The notes: generated by a model from the sequence alone, not told the origin. A DNA stretch of 64,000 nt from Alteromonas naphthalenivorans (GCF_000213655.1 NC_015554.1:1178001-1242000); one strand, 5' to 3'; shown: positions 1 through 9,556, numbered from the stretch's first letter. Made by a program: numbers and translations.

Positions 1-654
1 TTACCGCTTACCGCGATAACTGCATGGGAATTATTGTTCCAACATTTGGCGCTTGAAAAACAACAAGCGGGTAATCCCAAGAAAACTAACGAAACCGTGT
101 TGGTAGTAGGCGCGGCTGGCGGGGTTGGTTCAATCATGCTTCAACTGCTAAAAACCTTAACCGGTGCTACGGTTATAGCCACTGCTTCTCGTGAAAGTTC
201 TATACAGTGGGTGAAGAGCTTGGGTGCTGATTATGTCGTTAACCACCGCCAACCATTAGCTGAACAAATTACTGCGCTAAATATTGGGCCAGTTACACAT
301 GTGGCAAGCTTGAATGCCACTGATGCATATCTCGATGCCTACGTAGAAATAATGAAGCCTATGGGTAAGATTGCACTTATTGACGACCCTGAAGCGTTAG
401 ATATTTCAAAGCTCAAGCCAAAGAGTATTTCTTTACACTGGGAGTTTATGTTCACCCGTTCAATGTTCCAAACAGAAGATATGAGCGCCCAAGGTGAGTT
501 GCTATCCGATGTTGCCGCGTTAATTGACGCAGGCCACGTAAAAACGACAGTAGGTAAGCATTTGGGTAAAATTAATGCGGCGAACTTAATTGAAGCGCAT
601 AAAACCCTAGAAGCAGGCACAGCAATTGGAAAAATCGTTTTAGAAGGTTTCTAA
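1..654 (+). CDS. Zinc-type alcohol dehydrogenase/quinone reductase-like MDR protein (3' part)
   Basis: The reading frame is open from the first base, so the start lies upstream of the window and only the C-terminal ~217 residues are seen. A Rossmann nucleotide-binding motif (VVGAAGGVGS) sits where medium-chain dehydrogenase/reductases bind NADPH. It is followed by the usual SLGADYVVNH segment and a C-terminal stretch ending IGKIVLEGF. The family oxidises alcohols or reduces quinones and enones in the cytoplasm; the substrate cannot be read here. Zinc ligands, if any, would be in the missing N-terminus. A hairpin terminator follows about 85 bp after the stop. The family call is firm and the specific function unknown. 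Confidence 0.85.
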   Translation, partial: LPLTAITAWELLFQHLALEKQQAGNPKKTNETVLVVGAAGGVGSIMLQLLKTLTGATVIATASRESSIQWVKSLGADYVVNHRQPLAEQITALNIGPVTHVASLNATDAYLDAYVEIMKPMGKIALIDDPEALDISKLKPKSISLHWEFMFTRSMFQTEDMSAQGELLSDVAALIDAGHVKTTVGKHLGKINAANLIEAHKTLEAGTAIGKIVLEGF

Positions 655-738
655 CTTGTTTGTTGGGGGACCGCATATCGAGTTTGATGTGATAAAACTA
701 GCTCAATGCAATGTTGACTAGCGAAACATAACGTATTC

Positions 739-768
739 AACGTGGCGTACTAAGTGGTACGTCACGTT
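739..768 (+). terminator. Hairpin terminator after the dehydrogenase gene
   Basis: A 12-bp stem with one G-U pair (arms 739-750 and 757-768) and a 6-nt loop is followed by a short T-containing tail. It lies about 85 bp after the stop codon. The rest of the 655-1020 gap is AT-rich and shows no convincing small gene; it must hold the promoter of the alginate lyase gene. Confidence 0.6.
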
Positions 769-1020
769 TATCATCCTATTCACGTTTTTATTTAGAACCT
801 GCCTATGCAAGATTTTTTAGTAAAAATACTACAAATGGCTATATTTCGGACAAATAGTTGGTTGTTTTTGCGTTTTCTCGCAGTGGTCAGCTTTTATACC
901 TTAGAGGTTCTGTTATTGTACTAATCCTCAATTCGCTATCTTCTTATTAACAATTTTTTACCCTACACCCATTGTTAATAAATTCTAAAAAGGCGAAGTG
1001 TTAAAAACGGAACTTATAAT

Positions 1021-3261
1021 ATGAATATAAAAAAATTTACCCTTACGTTATTAACGGTGGGCATAACTATGTCGCCTTTTACCCTGCAAGCAAAAGAACA
1101 TCCTAATCTTATTCTTACTAAACCTGGTGTGGAAAGAATGAGAGACAATTTAGGCCAAGTTCCCCTGTTTGACACAACATTATCAAGTGTTAAACAGGAA
1201 GTAGATGCAGAAATTGCTATGGGAATTGATACGCCTATTCCTAAAGACTTTTCAGGCGGTTATACCCATCAACGCCACAAGCAAAACTTCTTTGTAGCTC
1301 AAAAAGCCGGTGTGTTGTATCAGGTACTGAACGACGAAAAATACGCAAAATACATTCGCGATATGTTGTTTCAGTATGAAGCCATGTACAAAGATTTACC
1401 GCTACACCCTCAAGAACGCTCGTATTCACGTGGTAAATTGTTTTGGCAGTGCTTAAACGACAGTAACTGGTTGGTTTACATGAGCCAAGCTTATGATGCC
1501 ATTTATGATTATCTTTCAGCTGAAGAACGGGAAACGCTAGAAACGAATTTGTTCCGTCCGTTCGCTGATTTTATCTCACTAGAGAACCCGCAGTTTTTCA
1601 ATCGCGTTCACAACCATAGCACGTGGGGCATCGCGGCGGTCGGTATGATTGGCCTAGTCATGAACGACGAAGAACTTATTCAGCGTGCCTTGTATGGTAT
1701 TGAAGATGATGGTTTAGAAGTAGGCGGTAAAGATAACGACGGTGGCACCATTAAGGTAGAAGGTCAGCGCAAAGGCTTCTTTGCTAACCTAGAAGAACCT
1801 TTCTCGCCAGATGGCTATTATACCGAAGGACCATATTACCAACGCTATGCAATGTATCCTTTCCTTATTTTTGCTTTAGCAATGGACAACAGTCGTCCAG
1901 ACTTAAAAGTGCTTCAGCACAAAGACAACGTTTTATTGAAAGGCGTAAACGCGCTTCTTAATTTGTCTGATGCTGATGGTGAATTCTTCCCAATTAATGA
2001 TGCCCAAAAAGGGATGTCTTATTACAAGAGTTCCTTGGTGAGTGCGGTGGATTTAGCTTATTTCTACGGTGATAAGAATCCACAACTGCTTAGTGTTGTT
2101 GAAAAACAAGGCGAAGTGTTATTGCAAGAATCAGGGCTACAAGCGGCAATTGACGTTCGCGATGGTAAGGCTGAACCTTTTATCAAGCAATCAGTGAACT
2201 TAAGTGACGGCGTGAATGGCAAGCAAGGTGGCATAGGTGTGTTGCGCCAAGGTGATGAAGATATGACCTTGGTGTTTAAGTATGCGGCCCAAGGCTTAAG
2301 TCATGGCCATTACGACAAACTTTCTTTTTCAATGTATGAAAAAGGCGAGGAAGTATTACAAGATTACGGTTTAGCGCGTTTTGTAAATATTGAGCAAAAA
2401 GGTGGCGGTAACTACTTAAAAGAGAACAAAACCTGGGCGAAAACCACCATCGCGCATAACACTTTGTCGATAAATCAGAAGAAACATTTTAACGGCGATT
2501 ACGATATAGCGAGTCAGCATCATTCAGAGTTATTTACTTTTGATGCAGAGCGCGAAGATATCAAAGTGGTAAGTGCGACAGAAGAAAATGCGTACCCTGG
2601 TACCTTGATGCACCGCACTATGGCTATGATCGCTAACGACAACTTCGAAAAGCCGTTCGTGTTAGACATTATGCGGGTTGAGTCAGATAAGAAAAATCAG
2701 TATGACTTTCCGTTCTACTATTTTGGCCAAGTATTAGATATGAACTTCAAATACGATACGCCAACGAGCCTGAATCCGTTAGGTGATGATAATGGCTATC
2801 AACATTTATACGTTGAAGGAAAAGGCGATGCGGCTGACCACAACACTCAGTTTTCGTGGTTAAGTAATGGCAAGTATTACACCATTACTTCTATCACTAA
2901 CAGTGAAGATGAAGTGTTTTTTACCCGTATAGGCGCTAACGACCCTGAGTTTAACTTACGACGTGATCCAGCCATCATGCTTCGCAGAAATGATACACAG
3001 GATACCCTGTTCGTATCGGTAGTAGAGCCTCATGGGTCTTATAGCCGAGTTAGTGAATCATCACAGAATTCAAAAAGTAGTATTACTGACTTGAGTGTGG
3101 TGCTTGATAGCGAAGCCTATACAGGTATTAAAATTACCGACGTTAAAGGTACTGAGCAAGTGTTTATTATCTCCAATGAAGATGCGTCGAAAAACGCCAA
3201 ACATAGTGTGAAAATAGACGGTGAAAAGTATAGCTGGACGGGCCCTTACTTGTACCAGTAA
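1021..3261 (+). CDS. Exo-type oligoalginate lyase, polysaccharide lyase family 17
   Basis: The 746-aa protein has a signal peptide (cleavage likely after LQA, residue ~24), an all-alpha (alpha/alpha) barrel region and a C-terminal heparinase II/III-like beta region, as in PL17 enzymes such as Alg17C of Saccharophagus degradans. The adjacent Asn-His pair near residues 198-199 (VHNHSTWG) and the tyrosine-rich segment SPDGYYTEGPYYQRY near 262-276 match the catalytic Asn/His/Tyr set of that family. A later HGHYDKLSF segment fits metal or substrate contacts. PL17 enzymes cleave alginate oligosaccharides to unsaturated monomers, probably periplasmically. No other alginate genes flank it, so it is an isolated locus here. 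Confidence 0.85.
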   Translation: MNIKKFTLTLLTVGITMSPFTLQAKEHPNLILTKPGVERMRDNLGQVPLFDTTLSSVKQEVDAEIAMGIDTPIPKDFSGGYTHQRHKQNFFVAQKAGVLYQVLNDEKYAKYIRDMLFQYEAMYKDLPLHPQERSYSRGKLFWQCLNDSNWLVYMSQAYDAIYDYLSAEERETLETNLFRPFADFISLENPQFFNRVHNHSTWGIAAVGMIGLVMNDEELIQRALYGIEDDGLEVGGKDNDGGTIKVEGQRKGFFANLEEPFSPDGYYTEGPYYQRYAMYPFLIFALAMDNSRPDLKVLQHKDNVLLKGVNALLNLSDADGEFFPINDAQKGMSYYKSSLVSAVDLAYFYGDKNPQLLSVVEKQGEVLLQESGLQAAIDVRDGKAEPFIKQSVNLSDGVNGKQGGIGVLRQGDEDMTLVFKYAAQGLSHGHYDKLSFSMYEKGEEVLQDYGLARFVNIEQKGGGNYLKENKTWAKTTIAHNTLSINQKKHFNGDYDIASQHHSELFTFDAEREDIKVVSATEENAYPGTLMHRTMAMIANDNFEKPFVLDIMRVESDKKNQYDFPFYYFGQVLDMNFKYDTPTSLNPLGDDNGYQHLYVEGKGDAADHNTQFSWLSNGKYYTITSITNSEDEVFFTRIGANDPEFNLRRDPAIMLRRNDTQDTLFVSVVEPHGSYSRVSESSQNSKSSITDLSVVLDSEAYTGIKITDVKGTEQVFIISNEDASKNAKHSVKIDGEKYSWTGPYLYQ

Positions 3262-3449
3262 CTTAGTTTCGCTATAGAAATTACGTTATAAAATCAAAGC
3301 ATGGTAATCACAGTTTCATGGAAAGTGTATGCGAACGCTGTTTTTAAATAGCAATGCTTTGCGTAACGAAATGCGCAGTGTAACTAAAGCCGCACAAACT
3401 CCAATAGTTGTCGTTTGCATTCATATGTTAACGGCAACCTAAAGAGCGT

Positions 3450-3473
3450 GCGGTTTTTCTTTTTTTAAACCGC
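3450..3473. terminator. Hairpin in the gap between the lyase and the aldehyde oxidase operon
   Basis: A perfect 7-bp inverted repeat (arms 3450-3456 and 3467-3473) encloses a T-rich loop. The sequence around it (3386-3473) offers a second pairing of GCCGCAC with GTGCGG. It is probably a weak terminator for the lyase gene. The rest of the 3262-3589 gap shows no gene. Confidence 0.35.
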
Positions 3474-3589
3474 AACATTTAATGCTGAACCAAACTTAAA
3501 GAGGAGGCGTAGTGAAAAGGTGAATGACAAATATTCAGCTAACTCCTGAGCAGTAACGGATTGATAGCTGTACGGTATAGGAAAACGCC

Positions 3590-4087
3590 ATGTCCACTCT
3601 TTTTGTAAATGAAGAAGCTTATCCCCTCCCTGAAGATCCAAGAACCACGCTACTCGATTTTTTACATCAACACCTCGCTATGTTTGGTGCCAAAAAAGGC
3701 TGCGATCACGGCCAGTGCGGTGCCTGTACCGTATTAGTTGACGGAGAGCGAGTAAATGCGTGTTTGGTTTTCGCCTTTCAGCTTGAAGGAAAATCGGTTA
3801 CCACCATTGAAGGAATAGCCAAGAATGATGAGTTACACCCCCTACAAAAGGCCTTTGTAGAGCGGGATGCTTTTCAGTGCGGCTATTGTACTTCAGGGCA
3901 AATTTGCTCGGGTGTCGCGTTAATGGATGAGCTAGCGGCAAAGAACCCCAGTGCGGTGACCTGTAGTGCTGACTACTCACCCAAAGAAGATATTAGTGAA
4001 AGAATGAGCGGCAATTTATGCCGCTGTGGCGCTTATCCCAATATTGTTGATGCAATACAAGATGTTATTGCTTTGGAGCCACAATAA
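3590..4087 (+). CDS. Aldehyde oxidase/xanthine dehydrogenase-family [2Fe-2S] subunit
   Basis: The 165-aa protein carries both iron-sulfur cluster motifs of the small subunit of molybdenum hydroxylases: the plant-ferredoxin type CDHGQCGAC...C near residues 39-59, and the second C-x2-C...C-x-C set (FQCGYCTSGQ and GNLCRCGAY). It passes electrons from the molybdenum subunit to FAD. It most resembles PaoA (YagT) of the E. coli periplasmic aldehyde oxidase but shows no Tat signal, so the complex here is probably cytoplasmic. The stop codon overlaps the start of the FAD subunit, indicating an operon. Subunit identity is firm; the substrate is not known. Confidence 0.9.
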   Translation: MSTLFVNEEAYPLPEDPRTTLLDFLHQHLAMFGAKKGCDHGQCGACTVLVDGERVNACLVFAFQLEGKSVTTIEGIAKNDELHPLQKAFVERDAFQCGYCTSGQICSGVALMDELAAKNPSAVTCSADYSPKEDISERMSGNLCRCGAYPNIVDAIQDVIALEPQ

Positions 4088-5109
4088 TGAACCCATTCAG
4101 CGTACAAAATATAAAGCATACTCAAGATATTACCGGTTTATCAACCGAAGACAGTGCTAAGTATATTGCGGGAGGTACTAATCTTATCGACTTGATGAAA
4201 CTTCAGGTTGAAACCCCTTCACAGTTGATTAATTTAAGCCAATGGGAAGATGAGCAGAGTATTACTGAACACGACGATCATTATCGTGTTGGTGCCATGG
4301 TTACGAATACGGCGCTCGCCAATTACGCTTATCACAAACCATCACTTTCCTTGCTATCTCAAGCATTATTAAGTGGCGCCACGGTGCAGCTTCGAAATAG
4401 GGCGACGACCGGAGGCAATCTACTACAACGAACGCGGTGCTACTATTTTTACGATACCACTAAGGCCTGCAATAAGCGCCAACCTGGTTCAGGATGTGAT
4501 GCGCTAACAAGAATGAACCGTATTCATGCCATTTTAGGCACTAGTGATGATTGCATTGCCACTCACCCATCGGATATGGCGGTGGCCATGATGGCTCTTG
4601 ATGCAAAACTGCTGCTAACCGCAAAATCGGGTAACGAACGGGTGGTACCCGTACGTGAATTTTACTGCGAGCCCGGTAGTACACCTCATATAGAAAATAT
4701 TCTAGAGAATGAAGAGGTTATTACTGCCGTCATTATTCCAAAACAACGTCATGGCAGCCAATATTACCGTAAGGTGCGTGACCGTTCTTCTTATGCCTTT
4801 GCTTTGGTATCGGTAGCTGCTGGGCTTGTGGTAAAAGGCAATAGAATTGAAAAGGTTACATTAGGTTTTGGCGGGGTAGGAACTAAACCTTGGTTCCCTG
4901 TGAGCGCTATTAAAGTGCTTACAGGCGCTGAGTTTTCTGATGAAGTTTTAGACCTCGCTATTGATGCTGAGTTGGCCGATGCGAAGGTATATGGCAGTAA
5001 CAATTTCAAACCTGATTTACTCCGTAATACATTCAAAAGCGTGCTGAATTCACTTTATGAACATCAGTGTGAAAATGATGATTACGAAGGAGCGCTTTAT
5101 GAAAATTGA
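4087..5109 (+). CDS. Aldehyde oxidase/xanthine dehydrogenase-family FAD subunit
   Basis: The 340-aa protein has the FAD-binding CO-dehydrogenase flavoprotein fold: YIAGGTNLIDLMK near residues 27-39 and the second flavin segment ATTGGNLLQRTRC near 100-112. The Cys-containing loop (RTRCYYFYD, then KRQPGSGCDA) matches the extra 4Fe-4S-binding insertion of PaoB-type subunits. It is the middle subunit of a three-gene molybdenum hydroxylase operon: the start overlaps the previous stop and its end overlaps the next gene by 11 bp, so translation is probably coupled. Confidence 0.88.
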   Translation: MNPFSVQNIKHTQDITGLSTEDSAKYIAGGTNLIDLMKLQVETPSQLINLSQWEDEQSITEHDDHYRVGAMVTNTALANYAYHKPSLSLLSQALLSGATVQLRNRATTGGNLLQRTRCYYFYDTTKACNKRQPGSGCDALTRMNRIHAILGTSDDCIATHPSDMAVAMMALDAKLLLTAKSGNERVVPVREFYCEPGSTPHIENILENEEVITAVIIPKQRHGSQYYRKVRDRSSYAFALVSVAAGLVVKGNRIEKVTLGFGGVGTKPWFPVSAIKVLTGAEFSDEVLDLAIDAELADAKVYGSNNFKPDLLRNTFKSVLNSLYEHQCENDDYEGALYEN

Positions 5110-7360
5110 TACTTCGAAAAACGTATTAGGAAAGCCGAAAAATCGCGTAGACGGTGTTTTAAAAGTAACTGGACACGCACGCTACGCAGCCGAGCAGCAG
5201 TTCGATGAAAAAGCGTTAGTGGGGTGGCTGGTATCTTCTGACACTGCCGTAGGAGAAATTACTCATTTATCGACAGAGAAAGCTGAAAAGGCAGAGGGCG
5301 TGCATGCTGTACTAACCTATAAAAATGCTGGACCGCTTAAGCCATTCAGTAAGCCCGCAAGCGAAAGCCGTTTTACGCAGAGTAGGGCTGTACTAAACGA
5401 GCCTCATATTCGTCATTTCGGTGCGCCAGTTGCTTTAGTCATTGCCGATACATTGGAGCAAGCCCGTTATGCTGCAAGCTTGGTTGAGTATACGATTGAT
5501 GCTAAAAGTCCAGATTTGCTTCTATCTTCAGAGCAGGCCACTACCGTGCCTGATTCCCTTGATGGCGGATTTGAAGCTGATGTCGAAAGTGGAAATAGAG
5601 AACATGATAAAAAGGCAGTGGAGATAGAGGCTGACTATACCACCCCCTCTCAAATATCCGCGGCTATGGAGCCACATGCAACCATTGCAAACTTTGATGG
5701 CGAAAAGCTAAGCGTGTATACCAGCGTGCAAATTATTGCTTCGGCAGTGGAAGCGTTAGCGGTTACTTTCGAATTAGATGAAGAGAACATTGAGGTGAAA
5801 AGCCCCTTTATTGGGGGAGGTTTTGGTTCAAAACTAGGTTTGCATTACGATGCCGTATTGGCCTGTTTAGGGGCGCGATATTTGAAGCGACCGGTGAAGG
5901 TTGTTCTAAGCAGACGCCAGGTATTTTACAATGCGCCTCATAGAGGACATAGTTTTCAGCAGATGCATTTGAGTTGCGACAGTGATGGTCTGATAGGTGA
6001 TATTGAACATCATAGTGCTATGCCGAAAGCAAAAGGTTACGAGTTTGCCGAGGCTACTGGAGCGGGAGCACGTGTAACGTACGCTGCAGAATTTATAAAC
6101 AGTACCCATAGAATAAAGGATGCAGACACCCCGCTTATCGATTCTACACGTTCGCCTGGTGATGCCATTGGCTCGCTGGCGTTTGAATCGGCCATAGATG
6201 AACTAGCCCTAAAAGCGGGGATAGATCCGCTTACCTTTCGAATTAAAAACCTACCTGAAGTTCACCCTGTTAGCGGTAAGCGCTTTACCACCCATAGGCT
6301 TGGCGACTGCTTGCAAGAAGGAGCACAGAAGTTTGGGTGGCAACATAAACCAGCGCCCAAGCCTGGGAAATTAATAGGCCACGGTGTAGCGAGTGCTATG
6401 CGTATGAACGTTCTGGTACCCAGTGCAGCCAGCATAAGCCTCGACAGCAACGGAAAGCTTACGGTGCGTTCGGATATGACAGATATCGGAACGGGATCTT
6501 ACACCATATTGGCGCAGATAGCGGCAGGCGCATTCCATTCACAGCTTGATAGTGTAGATGTACAACTGGGTGATAGCAGCTTGCCACCATCCTGTGGTTC
6601 TGGGGGCTCTTTCGGCGCGGCAAGTACAGGCTCAGCATTAATGAAGGCCTGCGAGTCGTTGAAGAAATCGTTGAAGAAAGCACTCAGACAAAAGTTGCCA
6701 AACCTTACGCCGGAATGTGAATTGGTGTTAGAAGGCAACACGCTGGTGGTTTATGAAACAGATGTGGACACCCACACTAAAACAGATGTGGACACCCACA
6801 CTAATAGTAGCGAGCCACAGCGTTTTCTTTTAAGTGAGCTTATCGATAAGGATGACTTTCCTTTAACGGAAGTAGGTGAAGTGAGCGAAGACGACACCAG
6901 TGAAGACGAGCAATACTCTTGTGGCGCGCATTTCGTAGAAGTGGAAGTGGACACCCACACAGGTGAAGTGCGACTGAAAAGACAATATGGTATTTTTTCA
7001 GCAGGTAAAATCCTTAATGAAAAAACGGCGTCTTCGCAAATTAAAGGCGGGATGGTATGGGGGGCAGGGTATGCACTTACCGAAGCCATTCATCATCACA
7101 CTGATTCGGCCAGTTTTATCAATCCTGACTTCGGTGAATATCATATTGCGGTAAACCGCGATATTGCTGAGGTCACGTTAGATTTCCTAGAAACGCCAGA
7201 TTATGAAGCATCTCCTATTGGCGCCAAAGGTATTGGCGAACTTGGTATTACAGGCGCTGGAGCCGCTATTACCAATGCGATTGCAGATGCAACAGGCGTG
7301 CGAATTCGGGAATTTCCAATCACAATGGATAAGGTGATGGAAGGACTGCAAAATAAGTGA
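5099..7360 (+). CDS. Aldehyde oxidase/xanthine dehydrogenase-family molybdenum subunit
   Basis: This is the large catalytic subunit, 753 aa from the chosen start. The ATG at 5099 is preceded by GAAGGAG at proper spacing, so I prefer it to an in-frame ATG 42 bp upstream. The molybdopterin-binding segments are visible (SPFIGGGFGSKLG, GSGGSFGAASTGSA), as is the C-terminal GAKGIGELGITGAG segment with the catalytic glutamate. It hydroxylates an aldehyde or N-heterocycle using water. Around residue 555 a loop is extended by a perfect 24-bp tandem duplication coding for TDVDTHT repeats; each unit carries the 12-bp dyad motif found elsewhere in the window. No maturation chaperone (PaoD/XdhC) lies beside it. 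Confidence 0.88.
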   Translation: MKIDTSKNVLGKPKNRVDGVLKVTGHARYAAEQQFDEKALVGWLVSSDTAVGEITHLSTEKAEKAEGVHAVLTYKNAGPLKPFSKPASESRFTQSRAVLNEPHIRHFGAPVALVIADTLEQARYAASLVEYTIDAKSPDLLLSSEQATTVPDSLDGGFEADVESGNREHDKKAVEIEADYTTPSQISAAMEPHATIANFDGEKLSVYTSVQIIASAVEALAVTFELDEENIEVKSPFIGGGFGSKLGLHYDAVLACLGARYLKRPVKVVLSRRQVFYNAPHRGHSFQQMHLSCDSDGLIGDIEHHSAMPKAKGYEFAEATGAGARVTYAAEFINSTHRIKDADTPLIDSTRSPGDAIGSLAFESAIDELALKAGIDPLTFRIKNLPEVHPVSGKRFTTHRLGDCLQEGAQKFGWQHKPAPKPGKLIGHGVASAMRMNVLVPSAASISLDSNGKLTVRSDMTDIGTGSYTILAQIAAGAFHSQLDSVDVQLGDSSLPPSCGSGGSFGAASTGSALMKACESLKKSLKKALRQKLPNLTPECELVLEGNTLVVYETDVDTHTKTDVDTHTNSSEPQRFLLSELIDKDDFPLTEVGEVSEDDTSEDEQYSCGAHFVEVEVDTHTGEVRLKRQYGIFSAGKILNEKTASSQIKGGMVWGAGYALTEAIHHHTDSASFINPDFGEYHIAVNRDIAEVTLDFLETPDYEASPIGAKGIGELGITGAGAAITNAIADATGVRIREFPITMDKVMEGLQNK
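6757..6804 (+). repeat. Perfect 24-bp tandem duplication inside the Mo-subunit gene
   Basis: Positions 6757-6780 and 6781-6804 are identical 24-mers. Each contains GTGGACACCCAC (6764-6775, 6788-6799). A third copy of that 12-mer sits at 6947-6958 in the same gene. In frame, each unit adds eight residues (TDVDTHTK/N), so the gene stays open. Confidence 0.95.
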
Positions 7361-7523
7361 TTAGGCTAGGTATGAGCTTAGTCAATAATTTATGGAGAAC
7401 CGATAGGCTTTAACCGTAAAACGTTACCATTATCCTTAACTTATGAAGATAAAAATATGTGTGACTCTTAAATCGCAAGGACGCGAAGAGTCACACGTTG
7501 AGAAGATATATAAATCACGTTGA

Positions 7524-7973
7524 TTATTTTAAGATGATTTCACGGAAAATATATTCCCCAGTCAAGGTGCGGATTTTTGGGTATCCGGCGCTGAGTTCTT
7601 CAGACATAGTTTGATTGTCTTCCCCCCACTTTTTCATAAAGGCTTCATATTTTTTCTTACTGGGCTCCAAATCAGAAAGTTTCTCGTAGGTAACGACTAA
7701 TAGCATATTGAAGTCACCAGTTAAGGGGAGTTCACTTGCGTATATTTTCCAGTCTTTGATGTAACCCATATCTTTTTGAATTTGCACGGCTTTAGCCCAA
7801 GATTGCTGTAGCCCAGCTAAATACATATCTTCCATGTTGGGGTCGACTTTAACCATGGTCATCGAAACAAGCTCGGTACCAATATCAAAATCTTCATAGA
7901 CATCAAGGCGATCTTTGGCTTGTAGGTTTGTACAAACGCCAATTAGCGTAAGGACTAAAAGTATAATTTTCAT
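7524..7973 (-). CDS. Small secreted protein of unknown function
   Basis: The 149-aa protein starts with a signal peptide (MKIILLVLTLIGVCTNLQA, cleavage near residue 19). The mature part is charged, rich in Lys/Glu/Asp and Met, with no cysteine, and has aromatic segments (WAKAVQIQKDMGYIKDWKIYASELP). The layout suggests an alpha/beta fold of the dimeric ferredoxin-like kind, but I recognise no family motif. It stands alone between the aldehyde oxidase operon and a transposase. The start has a good ribosome site (AGGAGATAATG on the minus strand). Confidence 0.65.
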   Translation of the reverse strand: MKIILLVLTLIGVCTNLQAKDRLDVYEDFDIGTELVSMTMVKVDPNMEDMYLAGLQQSWAKAVQIQKDMGYIKDWKIYASELPLTGDFNMLLVVTYEKLSDLEPSKKKYEAFMKKWGEDNQTMSEELSAGYPKIRTLTGEYIFREIILK

Positions 7974-8379
7974 TCATTATCTCCTGATAATATTGAAGTG
8001 AGTTAATGCCCCCTACTTCAAACTCCAAGAGACTTTCGGAGTGTAACAGTTTTTTCACATATTGATTAAATTTCATACTGATTTTATTTTTACTTCAATC
8101 AAAAAATCGAATATTTTGATAGAGTTCCAATATTTAGACATCCATACATCAGCTGCAATATAGGCCATTTATCTATTTGAGGTTTTAAGAGTAAATAATA
8201 GCCCCTCTTGTTGCTAAAAGTGATTTATTGGAGAGGTTAGAGTAATTCGTATGGTGCTTTTATTAAGTGGTCGAGATATAAAGTTTTTTATAAAATTGAA
8301 CGTGCGATTGGTTACTATTAGAAGAGTTGCGCTGAGGGTGTCTTTTAGGTTTATGTAGCGTTTAGGTTTATACAGTTAG
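7974..8379. other. AT-rich gap with no gene seen
   Basis: About 400 bp of low-GC sequence without a credible reading frame. The only notable item is GGGTGTC at 8336-8342, just downstream of the transposase gene, which matches half of the window's recurring 12-bp motif. Confidence 0.5.
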
Positions 8380-9315
8380 TTAGGCGGTTTCCAGTATCTT
8401 CTGTCTCCGTATAGCTATTGAAAGGCTAATTGACGATGAAAACTGTGTTTCAATTCCTTGGCACATGCCTTCCCAGTCTATATTTTGTAGACCAGTGCGA
8501 TCAAGAATAGGCGAGTGAATATTGGAAATATAGCCATTCTGATCAGAACGGATTTTTCTTCCCAATTTATCGACGAGCTCTAGGTAATCATGGAGAAGAA
8601 AAGGAAGCCCTTTAACTACATTTCCGCTACCAGAAAAAGGTTGTAAATACTGAGGTTGCTTTCCAATCTTAGCTGCAGCAACTCTTTTTTTGATACTGGT
8701 GAAGTCAGATTGTTCTGGAGTTTCTGATAAACCTACGCGCAATGGATTTAAATCCACATAGGCCATGCAGGCGGCCAAGGCGGCTTCATCAAGTAATGAT
8801 TGAGATTTAAACCGCCCCTCCCAAAAACGTCCGGTACATTCGTCTTCTTTGTTTGCTAAACGCGCAATAAACTCATTTAAAAGCCGCATAAACCAACTGA
8901 TATCGTGCAACCTTTGACGATATATATTTGCAGTTGCTATTACGGATTCTATTTGGGCGTCTGAAAGCAAGCTACGCTGTTCAGCTTGCATATATTGACG
9001 GGTTAAGTTTGTGCCTTTGTGAAGCGTATGCCATCGTTTCAATACTTCGTGAGTAGTCCACGATAAGGCTTCATCTCTGTCAACATGCAGAACGACGTGT
9101 GTGTGGTTGCTCATCACTGCATAGGCGCAAACATTAATAGCGAATATGCTGCCTAGTTTGATTAGCCTGGCTTCAACCCACTGACGGCGATGCTCGTAGC
9201 TCTTTTTGCTGTAATGGTCTTCACCACACAGGAACGCTCTGCGTACGCACCGAGAAATACAATGGTAGTAAGGGGTATCTTGTAAGCAGATGAGCGATTT
9301 TCGAGGGCGCGGCAT
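8380..9315 (-). CDS. RAYT-like Y1 (HUH) transposase
   Basis: The 311-aa protein belongs to the IS200-like Y1 transposase superfamily, in the chromosomal REP-associated (RAYT) style. It opens with PYYHCISRCVRRAFL. The HUH metal-binding motif is HTHVVLH near residue 71. The tyrosine-bearing helix region follows (VDLNPLRVGL and its surroundings). These proteins nick single-stranded DNA at hairpins and are usually single-copy, domesticated, and associated with dispersed palindromic repeats. No IS ends are obvious. Both flanks carry degenerate GGGTGTC motifs (8336-8342, 9453-9462), which resemble the window's repeated dyad. The family is clear; whether it acts on those repeats is inference. Confidence 0.85.
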   Translation of the reverse strand: MPRPRKSLICLQDTPYYHCISRCVRRAFLCGEDHYSKKSYEHRRQWVEARLIKLGSIFAINVCAYAVMSNHTHVVLHVDRDEALSWTTHEVLKRWHTLHKGTNLTRQYMQAEQRSLLSDAQIESVIATANIYRQRLHDISWFMRLLNEFIARLANKEDECTGRFWEGRFKSQSLLDEAALAACMAYVDLNPLRVGLSETPEQSDFTSIKKRVAAAKIGKQPQYLQPFSGSGNVVKGLPFLLHDYLELVDKLGRKIRSDQNGYISNIHSPILDRTGLQNIDWEGMCQGIETQFSSSISLSIAIRRQKILETA

Positions 9316-9392
9316 AGCGTAAACTCTGTAATTTTATAAGTTTCACAATAGTGCCGTTTACATAAATATTAATATACTGAACTTGTGGCGGG

Positions 9393-9462
9393 TTTGTGTG
9401 GCTGTCCGAGCTTAAGTTGCTAGTGTAGGCGAGGCATCGAATATGAAATTCGGTGGGTGTCG
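9393..9462 (+). repeat. Degenerate copies of the 12-bp dyad motif upstream of the transposase
   Basis: GTGTGGCTGTCC (within 9395-9407) and GTGGGTGTCG (9453-9462) are imperfect copies of GTGGGTGTCCAC, in the same orientation. They lie 80-150 bp upstream of the RAYT-like gene start. Confidence 0.45.
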
Positions 9463-9507
9463 AAGTTTTGCTTAAAGAAAGTGAATACAGCCTATCAATA
9501 TAAAACA

Positions 9508-9532
9508 AAGAAGCCCCTAAAAGGGGCTTCTT
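9508..9532 (-). terminator. Rho-independent terminator of the yqiJ-yqiK operon
   Basis: A perfect 10-bp stem (arms 9508-9517 and 9523-9532) with a 5-nt loop, followed on the minus strand by a T-rich tract. It lies about 25 bp after the flotillin stop. Confidence 0.85.
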
Positions 9533-9556
9533 TATGAGCTTATCTGCTACGAAATA

